Origin: Streptomyces luteolus
GTDB taxonomy: Bacteria; Actinomycetota; Actinomycetes; Streptomycetales; Streptomycetaceae
Assembly (NCBI RefSeq): GCF_029968015.1
Contig: NZ_JASCIS010000068.1
Location: 1-32,796, forward strand
Length of the DNA stretch: 32,796 bases
Direction: 5' to 3'
Below, piece by piece: positions 22,210 to 30,734 of the stretch. How positions within the stretch are numbered: the first letter of the stretch is position 1; every line of letters begins with the position of its first letter. The notes below the pieces were generated by a model that saw only the letters and a program-made list of their open reading frames with translations, had not been told where the DNA came from and ran no database searches. The position numbers and the translations under genes are program-made.

Positions 22210-23028
22210 ATGAGTCTCGACGACGACCACGGCCGGCCCGACGACGGCGGCTACGGCGGCTCCGGCCACACCCGCACCCGCCTCCCGGACGGCGACGGCG
22301 GGTACGGCCCGGCCAGACGCGTGCCGCGCTCCCCGCGCAGCCTGGTCACGGTCGTGTCGGTCGTCGTCCTGCTCGTCGCGGCGATCGCGTTCGCGAACCG
22401 GGGCGGGGGCGAGGGGAGTTCGGACTCCGCGTCCTCCGAGGGCGGGGGGCCCGCGGCGGCCCCGACTGCCCCGTCCGGGCAGAAGCCGGTTTCTTCTGGG
22501 TTCGGGAGGGATCGGGAGGGGGTGCAGAGCGCTGCCGCTAATTATGCGGTGGCGCTGGGGTCCGACGGTATGTACGACAGCGCCCGCCGCCAGGAGATCA
22601 TGAAGGCCGTCTACTCCCCCTCCGTCGTTGCACAGCGCCAAAGGGACGTCGACAAGGTCTACTCCGACCCGAAGTTCCTGGCCAGGATCGGGCTGGATAA
22701 GGACGGCACGGCACCTGACGGCCAGACCTTCGTGACGCGCTTCAACCCGGTCGGCACCAAGGTCGAGAAGTACACCAACGACGCGGCGAGCGTCTCGGTC
22801 TGGTACTCGGCCCTCTTCGGACTGGCCGGGGAAGGGTCCAAGAACCCCGTCTCCGAGAGCTGGTACACGAGCACCTTCGAACTGAAGTGGGTCGGTGGCG
22901 ACTGGAAGGTCACCGACTTCAAGCAGAAGGAGGGCCCCGCCCCCGTGGGGCGCGACCAAACTGCCTCCACCGCCGAGGAGATGGCGGACGCGATCAAGCA
23001 GTTCGGAGGGTTCACGTATGCCCGGTAA
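22210..23028 (+). CDS. Membrane-anchored VirB8/TcpC-like protein
   Basis: A 272-residue protein with a 40-residue polar, Gly/Asp-rich cytoplasmic start, one transmembrane helix (43-62), a Gly/Ser/Pro linker and an extracytoplasmic domain (about 100-272) containing AAANYAVALGSDGMYDSARR and SVWYSALFG, ending with STFELKWVGGDWKVTDF. That layout, including the W-x-V-x-DF strand, fits the NTF2-like fold of VirB8/TcpC proteins, which form the channel scaffold in conjugation systems. Assignment is by layout and neighbours. GAGGGGG lies about 11 bases before the ATG. The next gene overlaps it by 11 bp. Confidence 0.75.
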   Translation: MSLDDDHGRPDDGGYGGSGHTRTRLPDGDGGYGPARRVPRSPRSLVTVVSVVVLLVAAIAFANRGGGEGSSDSASSEGGGPAAAPTAPSGQKPVSSGFGRDREGVQSAAANYAVALGSDGMYDSARRQEIMKAVYSPSVVAQRQRDVDKVYSDPKFLARIGLDKDGTAPDGQTFVTRFNPVGTKVEKYTNDAASVSVWYSALFGLAGEGSKNPVSESWYTSTFELKWVGGDWKVTDFKQKEGPAPVGRDQTASTAEEMADAIKQFGGFTYAR

Positions 23029-24292
23029 GCGTCGACGCACCCTCACGCTCGCCACCGCGGTCGGAGCCGTGCAAACGGCCGTCTTCGTGCTGGCCACACG
23101 TGCCGTGGCCGCACCCGACCCCCAGCCGAGCGACGATCCCTGCGACCTCATCCGCGGCCCCGCCAAGGACTACTGCGAAAACGGCAAAGAAACCACCCCC
23201 AAATCCCCCGCCGCCGACACCCTCAGCACCCTCGACCCCCTCTCCTCCCTGGCCAAGGGCTGCGCCGACGCCGCCTCCTGGACCGTCGACAAGCTGAGTG
23301 CCGCCGTCAAGGACACCGCGAACGTCGACTTCACCAACCCGACGTTCCTGCAGCAGTACGCAGTCGTCTTCGCCGCGTCGACCATCCTGACCCTCCTCCT
23401 CTGGCTCCTCGCCGTCGCCAAGCGGGCCGTGCGGGGTGTGCCGTTGACGACCGCCGTCGGGGAGGCCATCGGGTTCCTCTGGCTCACCGTGCTCGCCTCC
23501 GCGTTCACCCCGCTGATCCTCTACACCGTCGTCTCCGCGACCGACGGCGTCTCGGAGGTGTTGGCCAAGACCACCGGCGGCCAGACCGACGTCTTCTTCG
23601 GGTCGTTCTCCGAAGCGCTCAAGAAGGGCGAGGACATCGGCGGCGGACCGATCATGCTGATCGTCGTCTCGCTCGTCTCGATCCTCGCCGCGGGCGTCCT
23701 CTGGCTGGAGCTCGTCATCCGCGCCGCCCTGCTGTACGTGGGCGCCCTGCTCGGCACGGTCGTGTACGCGGGACTCGTCGACAAGAACCTCTGGTCGCAC
23801 GTACGCCGCTGGGCCGGAATCATGATCGCGGTGATCCTCGTGAAGCCCGTGATCGTCATCGTGCTCGGGCTAGCCGGAGCGCTCTCCGGTGACGACGGAC
23901 CCGACGCGTTCTCCGCCGTCGTCTCCGGCCTCGCCATCATCCTGCTCGCCATCTTCGCCTCGGCGATGATCTACCGCTTCGTCCCCGGCTTCGGTGACGA
24001 GATCGCCGCGGGCCGCAACAACCGCATCATGCAGAGCGCCGAGGGCAAGGCCGCCGCCGTCATCAGCTCGCCCGCCGCGCTCGTCTCGCAGGGCATCAAG
24101 ACCCACAGCACCCGCGGCCGCGGCGGCGAGGACAGCGGCGGCGGCAACGCCCGCCCCGCCAACCCCGCCAGCGGAGGCGTCGCCGCGCACGCCAACCGAG
24201 GGACGGGCAGCTCGCCCGCCACCCCCGCGCCGCGCACCGGAACCCACAGCACCAGAGGCACGACCAACCGCACGGGAGGTGAAGGGCGTTGA
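23018..24292 (+). CDS. Polytopic VirB6/TrbL-like membrane protein
   Basis: A 424-residue protein with a signal-like first segment, then an extracytoplasmic stretch with three cysteines and five to six transmembrane segments (for example YAVVFAASTILTLLLWLLAV, MLIVVSLVSILAAGVLWLEL, IMIAVILVKPVIVIVLGLAG). A 75-residue Gly/Thr/Arg-rich tail contains THSTRG twice. The LELVIRAALLYVGALLG and RWAGIMIAVILVKP segments resemble TrbL/VirB6 channel proteins. ATG 23018 lies inside the previous gene with GGAGGG seven bases upstream, so translation is coupled. The tail is probably cytoplasmic and disordered. Confidence 0.82.
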   Translation: MPGKRRRTLTLATAVGAVQTAVFVLATRAVAAPDPQPSDDPCDLIRGPAKDYCENGKETTPKSPAADTLSTLDPLSSLAKGCADAASWTVDKLSAAVKDTANVDFTNPTFLQQYAVVFAASTILTLLLWLLAVAKRAVRGVPLTTAVGEAIGFLWLTVLASAFTPLILYTVVSATDGVSEVLAKTTGGQTDVFFGSFSEALKKGEDIGGGPIMLIVVSLVSILAAGVLWLELVIRAALLYVGALLGTVVYAGLVDKNLWSHVRRWAGIMIAVILVKPVIVIVLGLAGALSGDDGPDAFSAVVSGLAIILLAIFASAMIYRFVPGFGDEIAAGRNNRIMQSAEGKAAAVISSPAALVSQGIKTHSTRGRGGEDSGGGNARPANPASGGVAAHANRGTGSSPATPAPRTGTHSTRGTTNRTGGEGR

Positions 24293-25839
24293 CGACCCAG
24301 TCCCACCAGGTCGCGCCCCGCCGCACATATCTGATCGGCCGGGCCCGGCCGAACGCGATCGTCGGCAAGAACCGCGAGACCGGCGAGATCGCCCTGATCG
24401 TCGCCGGCGCCTTCCTCGGCATGATGTGCGGCCTGCTCGTCCCCGTCCTCTCCCTGCGCATCGTGCTGCTCACCGGCTTCCCGATGCTGGCCCTCGCCGC
24501 GGTCTACGTGCCGTACAAGGGCCGCACGTTCTACCGCTGGTACGAGGTCAACCGCAGCTACAAGCGCAGCCTGCGGCAAGGCACCGCCTACCGCTCCGCC
24601 GCCCCCGAGGCCGGAGTGCGGCTCGACGGCCGCGAGGTCGAGGTCGGACCGCCGCCCGGCATCGGCCGCATCGCCTGGCTGGCCGCGCCCTTCGGCCCCG
24701 ACGAGATCGCCGTGCTCCTGCACGCCGACCGCCGCACCGTCACCGCCGCCATCGAGATCGAGGGCCCCGGCGTCGGCCTGCGCGACAGCGAGGACCAGGA
24801 GGCCCTCGTCGACCGCTTCGGCACGCTCCTCAAGCACGTCGCGAACGGCGACGGCTTCGTCACCCGCCTCCAGATGCTCGCCCGCACCCTCCCCGCCGAC
24901 CCCGACGCGCACGCCAAGGACGTCGCGGTCCGCGGCGACGAGAAGGCGCCGGGCTGGCTGCAGAGCTCGTACGACCAACTGCAGTCGATGGTGTCGACCA
25001 GCAGCGAGCAGCACCGCGCGTACCTCGTCGCCTGCATGCACTACAACCGCGAACTCGCCGCCGAGGCCCAGGCCGTGGCCCGCGCCGCCCGCCCGCACGG
25101 CGGCCGCAAGGTCGACAAGGACGCCGGTATCGCCGTCGTCATGGCCCGCGAGCTGACCGACATCTGCTCGCGCCTCCAGGAGGCCGACATCCGCGTACGC
25201 CAGCCCCTCGGCCAGGGCCGGCTCGCCTCGCTCGTGCACTCCATGTACGACCCGGACCACCCCATCGACCACATCCAGGCCATGACCCAGCGCAACGCCT
25301 GGCCCGCCGAACTCGACGCCATGGAAGCCACGTTCCTCCAGGCCAAGACCCGCGAGTCCTCCACCCGCGCCCCCTGGTGCCACGCCACGGCCTGGGTGAA
25401 GGAGTGGCCGATGACCCCCGTGGGCGTCAACTTCCTCGCGCCGCTGCTCGTCCACACCCCGGACGTGATCCGCACCGTCGCCGTCACGATGGACCTCGAA
25501 CCCACCGAGGTCGCCATCGAACGGATGCTCACCGAGAAGACCAACGACGACGCGGAGGCCAGCCGTCAGGCCAAGATGAACCGCACCGTCGACCCGCGCG
25601 ACGCCGCCGCCCACTCCCGCCTCGACCAGCGCGGCGAGGACCTCGCGAGCGGCGCGGCCGGCGTCAACCTCGTCGGGTACATCACGGTGTCCGCCCGCTC
25701 CCCCGAGGCACTCGCCCGCGACAAGCGGACGATCAGGGCCTCTGCGGGCAAGTCGTACCTCAAGCTGGAGTGGTGCGACCGCGAACACCACCGGGCGTTC
25801 GTCAACACCCTGCCGTTCGCCACCGGCATCCGACGCTAG
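24289..25839 (+). CDS. VirB4 N-terminal-like membrane protein (SCO6880 family type)
   Basis: A 516-residue protein. Two transmembrane segments at about 33-75 (IALIVAGAFLGMMCGLLVPV; VLLTGFPMLALAAVYV) in a PrgI-like N-terminus are followed by a long soluble part with IGRIAWLAAPFGPDEIAVLL and VNLVGYITVSARSPEALARD. This corresponds to the non-ATPase N-terminal half of VirB4/TraC-type proteins, and I see no P-loop. The start is TTG 24289, overlapping the previous stop as TTGA, with GGGAGGTGA upstream. The ATPase half is the next gene. In classical systems both halves are one polypeptide. Confidence 0.8.
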   Translation: MTTQSHQVAPRRTYLIGRARPNAIVGKNRETGEIALIVAGAFLGMMCGLLVPVLSLRIVLLTGFPMLALAAVYVPYKGRTFYRWYEVNRSYKRSLRQGTAYRSAAPEAGVRLDGREVEVGPPPGIGRIAWLAAPFGPDEIAVLLHADRRTVTAAIEIEGPGVGLRDSEDQEALVDRFGTLLKHVANGDGFVTRLQMLARTLPADPDAHAKDVAVRGDEKAPGWLQSSYDQLQSMVSTSSEQHRAYLVACMHYNRELAAEAQAVARAARPHGGRKVDKDAGIAVVMARELTDICSRLQEADIRVRQPLGQGRLASLVHSMYDPDHPIDHIQAMTQRNAWPAELDAMEATFLQAKTRESSTRAPWCHATAWVKEWPMTPVGVNFLAPLLVHTPDVIRTVAVTMDLEPTEVAIERMLTEKTNDDAEASRQAKMNRTVDPRDAAAHSRLDQRGEDLASGAAGVNLVGYITVSARSPEALARDKRTIRASAGKSYLKLEWCDREHHRAFVNTLPFATGIRR

Positions 25840-25890
25840 CCCCGCCCACCCGACGACGGCGATGACAGAGAAGGCAGAGGCGCCAAGCCC

Positions 25891-27315
25891 ATGCGAGATC
25901 CGCTGACCACGCTGACCGACGCCTTCACCTCCTTCCTGTTCGGAAAGGTGGAGACGACCCGCCTCCCGGTGCGCACCTCCACCGGCCAGGCCCAGGCGGT
26001 CTACCTGCCGACCGCCGCCCCCGGCCTCGGCGACTCCGGCGTGATCATCGGCCGCGAGGTCTACAGCGGCAAGGGCTACATCTACGACCCCTTCCAGCTG
26101 TACGGCCAGCAGCTCCCCGCCCCCCACTGGCTCGTCCTCGGCGAATCCGGAAACGGCAAGTCCGCCCTGGAGAAGACGTACGTCCTACGGCAGTTGAGGT
26201 TCCGCGACCGCCAGGTCGTCGTCCTCGACGCGCAGGGCGAGGACGGCGTCGGCGAGTGGAACCTGATCGCGCAGGAGCTCGGCATAACGCCGATCCGCCT
26301 GGACCCCACGGTCGCCCTGGACACGGGCATCCGCCTGAACCCCCTCGACCCGTCGATCACGACCACGGGCCAGCTGGCACTCCTCCGCACCATCATCGAA
26401 GTCGCCATGGGCCACGGCCTGGACGAACGCTCCGGCTTCGCCCTGAAGGTCGCGCACGCCTACGTCAACGAGACCATCGTCGAACGCCAGCCCGTCCTCA
26501 CCGACATCGTCGAGCAACTCCGCCACCCCGAACCGGAGTCGGCGGAGGCCATGAACGTGGCCATAGAGGACGTACGGGCCTGGGGCCTGGACGTCGCCCT
26601 CGTCCTGGACCGCCTGGTCGACGGCGACCTGCGCGGCATGTTCGACGGCCCCACGACGGTCGGCATCGACCTCGACGCCCCCCTCATCGTCTTCGACCTC
26701 TCGCACATCGACCGCAACTCCATCGCCATGCCCATCCTCATGGCGATCGTCGGCGTGTGGCTGGAGCACACCTGGATCCGCCCCGACCGCAAGAAGCGCA
26801 TCTTCCTGGTGGAGGAGGCGTGGCACATCATCAACTCCCCCTTCGTCGCCCAACTCTTCCAGCGCCTGCTGAAGTTCGGCCGCCGCCTGGGTCTCTCGTT
26901 CGTCGCGGTCGTCCACCACCTCTCCGACGTGGTCGACGGGGCCGCCGCCAAGGAGGCCGCCGCCATCCTCAAAATGGCCTCCACCAGAACGATCTACGCC
27001 CAGAAGACCGACGAAGCCCGCGCCACCGGCCACGTACTCGGCCTGCCCCGCTGGGCCGTGGAGATCATCCCCACACTCACCCCCGGCATCGCGGTCTGGG
27101 ACGTCAACGGCAACGTCCAGGTCGTCAAACACCTCATCACCGAGATGGAACGCCCCCTCGTCTACACCGACCGCGCCATGACCGAATCGTCCCTGGTCGA
27201 GGAGGAGGACGACCTCATGGCCGCCGCCGAACTCGAAGCCGAGGAACGCGCCGCCCGCATGGAGCGGTACGCGGCGCACGCCGAACTCGGCGACCCGGAC
27301 GCAACGGTGGCCTGA
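25891..27315 (+). CDS. VirB4-like conjugation ATPase
   Basis: A 474-residue ATPase with Walker A GESGNGKS (84-91), Walker B IFLVEEAW (304-311), and downstream motifs typical of VirB4/TraC (LLKFGRRLGLSFVAVVHHLSD; then STRTIYAQKTDEARATGHVLGLP and GIAVWDVNGNVQVV). The N-terminal 80 residues carry GVIIGREVYSGKGYIYDPF, the strand before the P-loop in VirB4. It would energise substrate transfer or pilus assembly at the membrane, with the previous protein as its membrane half. ATG 25891 has AGAGG about 10 bases upstream. The C-terminus is a charged helix. Confidence 0.9.
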   Translation: MRDPLTTLTDAFTSFLFGKVETTRLPVRTSTGQAQAVYLPTAAPGLGDSGVIIGREVYSGKGYIYDPFQLYGQQLPAPHWLVLGESGNGKSALEKTYVLRQLRFRDRQVVVLDAQGEDGVGEWNLIAQELGITPIRLDPTVALDTGIRLNPLDPSITTTGQLALLRTIIEVAMGHGLDERSGFALKVAHAYVNETIVERQPVLTDIVEQLRHPEPESAEAMNVAIEDVRAWGLDVALVLDRLVDGDLRGMFDGPTTVGIDLDAPLIVFDLSHIDRNSIAMPILMAIVGVWLEHTWIRPDRKKRIFLVEEAWHIINSPFVAQLFQRLLKFGRRLGLSFVAVVHHLSDVVDGAAAKEAAAILKMASTRTIYAQKTDEARATGHVLGLPRWAVEIIPTLTPGIAVWDVNGNVQVVKHLITEMERPLVYTDRAMTESSLVEEEDDLMAAAELEAEERAARMERYAAHAELGDPDATVA

Positions 27316-27316
27316 C

Positions 27317-28729
27317 ATGCGCGACCCGCACCCCGAGCGCCGGGAAGGCGGCGGCATCCCCGACGGCCTGCTCGTCGCCCTGCTCGCCTTCCTCCTCGGC
27401 CTCACCCTCCTCGTCTGGACGGCCACCGGCCTCTCCGCCCTCCTCGCGAAAGGCGCCTGGCCGGACCGGGTCACCTTCGCCCGCACCCCCCTCGCCATAC
27501 GCCACCTCATCTCCCAGCCCCACGACATCCCCGGCGCCTGGCCCGACTCCCCCGAACAGGCCTTCTCCGGCTACGGCCTCTTCTGGGGCCTGTTCATCGG
27601 CCAGTTGCTGGTGCTGACGGTGCTGGTGGTGTTCGTGATGAGCACGGTCGCACGGTGGCGGGCCACCGCTGTGGGCAGGCGTTCCGCAGGGCGGAACGGG
27701 TGGGCACAGCCCCACGTGCCGGATGCGATCAACGACAAGTCCGACCCCGTCGACCAGGCAGCACCCGAGCCGACCGCACCCTCAACGACCACGGTCCCCA
27801 CCCCCCGCACCCCCCTGATCCTCGCCCCACCCGCAGAGCGCCACCCCTCCGCCGTACAGGCAATCCAGGAGTCCGAGGGCCCAGCCCTGGTCGTCACCTC
27901 GGACCCCACCCTGTGGGAGGAGACGAAGGACGCGAGGGCCAAGCTCGGCCCCGTACTCCTCTACGACCCCGAGCACCGCTGCGACACCCCCGCCCGCATG
28001 CACTGGCCCCCCACCACCGGCTGCGAGGACAAACCCACCGCCGCCGCCCGCGCCAGGGCCCTGCTCGCCCCCGTACGCCCCACCGCCAAGCTCGACGCGA
28101 CCACCGCGAGCACCGCCGAGACGCTGCTGCGCAGCTATCTGCACGCCGCCGCCATCGACGGCCGCCCGTTCAAGCACGTGCACCGCTGGGCGCAGGGCAG
28201 CCAGGTCCAGGAGGCCGTACGCGTCCTGCGGACCAGCGGCAAGGCGGCCTCCGGTTCGGGCGGCGAACTGGAGGCGGCCCTCACCGCGCACCCCGAACGC
28301 CGCGACATGGCCCAGGAGTTGACCGCCCGAGCCCTCTCCGCGCTGTTCTCCGTGCACATCCGCGAGGCCTGCGCCCCGAACCGTACGGACACCCTCACGC
28401 TGGATTCCTTCATCGCCGAAGGGGGCACGCTTTACGTGGTGGGTGAACCCATCGAGGATCCGAAGTCGGCGCCGGGAGCCATGCCGCTCCTCACGGCGCT
28501 CGTATCAAGCGTGGTCGAGCACGGCCGGCGCATGGCCGCACGGTCATCCTCCGGTCGGCTCGACCCACCACTCGCGCTGATCCTCGACGACGTCGCCGCC
28601 GTCGCCCCGCTCCCCGAGCTCCCCGAACTCCTCGCCGACGGCGCCGATTCGGGCCTGCCCACGCTCGCCCTGCTCCGCTCCCGCGAACAGGCCCGCGCCC
28701 GGTGGCCCCACGACGACCTGCCTGTCTGA
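27317..28729 (+). CDS. VirD4/TraG-like coupling-type protein with degenerate P-loop
   Basis: A 470-residue protein starting 1 bp after the ATPase stop. Two transmembrane segments (about 17-45 and 89-112) lead to a soluble domain like TraG/VirD4 coupling proteins: SEGPALVVTSDPTLW, ELTARALSALFSVHIREA, then Walker B LALILDDVAAVAPLPELPEL with D424-D425. Where the Walker A should be, the sequence reads LILAPPAERHPS (167-178), with no GK(S/T). The chain also ends just after LPTLALLRSREQARARW, where coupling proteins normally continue for about 100 residues. It probably does not hydrolyse ATP on its own. Either it is a structural derivative of a coupling protein, or it is decaying. Confidence 0.78.
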   Translation: MRDPHPERREGGGIPDGLLVALLAFLLGLTLLVWTATGLSALLAKGAWPDRVTFARTPLAIRHLISQPHDIPGAWPDSPEQAFSGYGLFWGLFIGQLLVLTVLVVFVMSTVARWRATAVGRRSAGRNGWAQPHVPDAINDKSDPVDQAAPEPTAPSTTTVPTPRTPLILAPPAERHPSAVQAIQESEGPALVVTSDPTLWEETKDARAKLGPVLLYDPEHRCDTPARMHWPPTTGCEDKPTAAARARALLAPVRPTAKLDATTASTAETLLRSYLHAAAIDGRPFKHVHRWAQGSQVQEAVRVLRTSGKAASGSGGELEAALTAHPERRDMAQELTARALSALFSVHIREACAPNRTDTLTLDSFIAEGGTLYVVGEPIEDPKSAPGAMPLLTALVSSVVEHGRRMAARSSSGRLDPPLALILDDVAAVAPLPELPELLADGADSGLPTLALLRSREQARARWPHDDLPV

Positions 28730-28744
28730 GCACCGCGGGTCTCA

Positions 28745-28778
28745 GGGGCGCCGTCGTACCCCGGTACTACGACGCCCC
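28745..28778 (+). terminator. Imperfect hairpin after the secretion-like cluster
   Basis: GGGGCG and TCGTA pair with TACGA and CGCCCC around a short loop, with a three-base bulge on the left arm. It lies 16 bp after the last stop of the cluster. Confidence 0.45.
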
Positions 28779-28836
28779 CTCACCTTCCCGCCCCGGTCCG
28801 ACGTATCGCGCCCGCCCGCGCAGCAGCATCGACACC

Positions 28837-29772
28837 ATGATTCGGGCACACGGACTCACCAAACGCTACGGCCCCAGGCCCACCAAGACCGCTGTGGACG
28901 GACTCGACTTCGAGGTCCGCCCCGGCGCCGTCACCGGCTTCCTCGGCCCCAACGGCGCCGGCAAGTCCACGACGATGCGCATGCTCCTCGGCCTGGACGC
29001 GCCCACCGCCGGACACGCCACCATCGGCGGCCGCTCCTACGCCACTCACCCCGCGCCCCTGCACGAGGTCGGCGCCCTCCTCGAAGCGCGCTCCGTACAC
29101 CCGGGCCGCTCCGCCTTCCACCACCTCACGGCCCTCGCCCTCACCCACGGAATCCCGCGCTCCAGGGTCGAGGAGGTGCTCGAACTCGCCGGGGTCCGCG
29201 AGGTCGCCGCCCGCCGCGTGAAGGGCTTCTCCCTCGGCATGGGCCAGCGCCTCGGCATCGCCGCGGCCCTCCTCGGCGACCCGGGCACCCTGATCCTCGA
29301 CGAACCCGTCAACGGCCTCGATCCCGAGGGCGTCCTCTGGATCCGTACGCTCCTCAAGTCCCTGGCCGCACAGGGCCGTACCGTCCTCGTCTCCTCGCAC
29401 CTGATGAGCGAGATGGCCCTGACCGCCGAGCACCTCGTCATCATCGGCCGCGGCCGGCTCCTCGCCGACACCACGGTCCAGGAGTTCGTCCGCGCCTCCG
29501 GCGCCGCCGCCGTCAAGGTCGTCACACCCGAGCCCACCGCCCTGGCCGACCACCTCGCCGCCCCCGGCGTCCACATCACCAGCGACACCCCCGGCACCCT
29601 CGACATCCACGGCACCGACGCCGAACACATCGGCCGCACCGCCGCCGCCCACGCCATCCCCCTCTACGAACTCACCCCGCACTCCCGCTCGTTGGAACAG
29701 GCCTTCATGGACCTCACCCGCGACTCCGTCGAGTACCAGGCCACCACGCCCCTGACGGGAGCAGCCGCATGA
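28837..29772 (+). CDS. ABC transporter ATP-binding protein
   Basis: A 311-residue ATPase of the drug/bacitracin-export type (CcmA/DrrA-like): Walker A GPNGAGKST, signature region FSLGMGQRLGIAAAL, Walker B TLILDEPVNGLDPEG, switch SSHLMSEM. The C-terminal 90 residues form the extra domain common in these exporters. ATG 28837 opens the family's N-terminus (MIRAHGLTKRYG); no ribosome site precedes it, so translation may be weak or leaderless. The permease gene overlaps its stop by 4 bp. Substrate is unknown. Confidence 0.92.
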   Translation: MIRAHGLTKRYGPRPTKTAVDGLDFEVRPGAVTGFLGPNGAGKSTTMRMLLGLDAPTAGHATIGGRSYATHPAPLHEVGALLEARSVHPGRSAFHHLTALALTHGIPRSRVEEVLELAGVREVAARRVKGFSLGMGQRLGIAAALLGDPGTLILDEPVNGLDPEGVLWIRTLLKSLAAQGRTVLVSSHLMSEMALTAEHLVIIGRGRLLADTTVQEFVRASGAAAVKVVTPEPTALADHLAAPGVHITSDTPGTLDIHGTDAEHIGRTAAAHAIPLYELTPHSRSLEQAFMDLTRDSVEYQATTPLTGAAA

Positions 29773-30560
29773 CCGCCCTCAGCGCCCTCAGCGCCCTCAC
29801 CGCCCCCGCCCTCACCTGCAGACGGATCCTCCACTCCGAGTGGCACAAGCTGTGGACGCTCCGCTCCACCTGGATCATCCTCACCGCAGCGGTCGTCAGC
29901 ACCCTCGCCATGGGCCTCGTCATGGGCGGTACGTACGACGGCGACGACTCCGAGATCGACACCGTCACCTTCGTCCTGCTCGGCACCCAGCTCGCCCAGA
30001 TCTGCGTCGCCGTCCTGGGCATCCTCGTCACCGCGGGCGAGTACGCGACGGGCCTGATCCGCGCCACCCTCACCGCCGTGCCCCGCCGCATCCCGGTCCT
30101 GCGGGCCAAGGCCGCGGTCTTCACGACGGTCGCCTTCGCCGTCACATGCGTCACCAACCTGGTCACCTTCCTGGCCGCCCAGGCACTCCTCTCCGGCACC
30201 GACAAAGCCACCGCGCTCACCGACTCCGGCATCCTGCGCGCCCTCGCCGGCAACGCCGCCGGCATCACCCTGCTCAGCCTGATCGCGCTCGGCCTCGGCG
30301 CCCTGGTCCGCTCGATCCCCGGCGCCATCGGGGCCTTCGTCGGCACGGTCCTGATCCTGCCCGAGCTGCTCGGCAGCCTGCCGTACGAGCCGCTGCGCAC
30401 CGCCATCGACTACTTCCCGGCGCAGGCGGCGGGCGTCCTCGGCTCCGCCACACCCCTGCCCGGCGCCGCCTCCCCGGGCCCCGCTCTGCTCGCCCTGCTC
30501 CTCTGGGCCGCGGCGATCCTCACCGCGGCGGGCCTGCGCCTGAAGAACCGTGACGTATAG
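29769..30560 (+). CDS. ABC transporter permease (ABC-2 type)
   Basis: A 263-residue permease with six predicted segments, for example TWIILTAAVVSTLAMGLVMG, VAVLGILVTAGEYATGLIRA and LLALLLWAAAILTAAGL. EYATGLIRATLTAVPRR is the typical ABC-2 motif after the second segment. The start overlaps the ATPase stop as ATGA, so the two form one exporter. The two-component genes follow after a repeat array, suggesting regulation by or together with the sensor. Confidence 0.9.
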   Translation: MTALSALSALTAPALTCRRILHSEWHKLWTLRSTWIILTAAVVSTLAMGLVMGGTYDGDDSEIDTVTFVLLGTQLAQICVAVLGILVTAGEYATGLIRATLTAVPRRIPVLRAKAAVFTTVAFAVTCVTNLVTFLAAQALLSGTDKATALTDSGILRALAGNAAGITLLSLIALGLGALVRSIPGAIGAFVGTVLILPELLGSLPYEPLRTAIDYFPAQAAGVLGSATPLPGAASPGPALLALLLWAAAILTAAGLRLKNRDV

Positions 30561-30580
30561 CTTCCTCGCGCCGGACCCGT

Positions 30581-30720
30581 CCGTACGACCCCGTACGAGT
30601 CCATACGAGCCCGTACGAGTCCATCCGAGTCCATACGAGCCCGTACGAGTCCATCCGAGTCCATACGAGCCCGTACGAGTCCATCGGAGTCCATCCGAGT
30701 CCATACGAGTCCGTACGAAG
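30581..30720. repeat. Array of 14 head-to-tail 10-bp units
   Basis: Fourteen consecutive decamers of the form CC(G/A)T(A/C)CGAG(T/C) fill 30581-30720 without a spacer. Within it a 30-bp higher unit (CCATACGAGC, CCGTACGAGT, CCATCCGAGT) repeats three times. The array lies between the permease stop and the histidine kinase start, where the kinase promoter should be. Confidence 0.95.
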
Positions 30721-30734
30721 ATGAGACCGTGGCC

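Noticed and set aside
23971..26127. 718-codon minus-strand open frame over the VirB4-like genes
   Set aside because: Shadow frame of two well-supported plus-strand genes; no recognisable domain.
21697..28729. Relaxase or origin of transfer within the secretion-like cluster
   Set aside because: No protein shows a relaxase tyrosine/HUH pattern, and I see no nick-site-like structure; none is called.
30581..30720. Possible CRISPR array
   Set aside because: Units are contiguous 10-mers with no unique spacers, and no cas genes are nearby.
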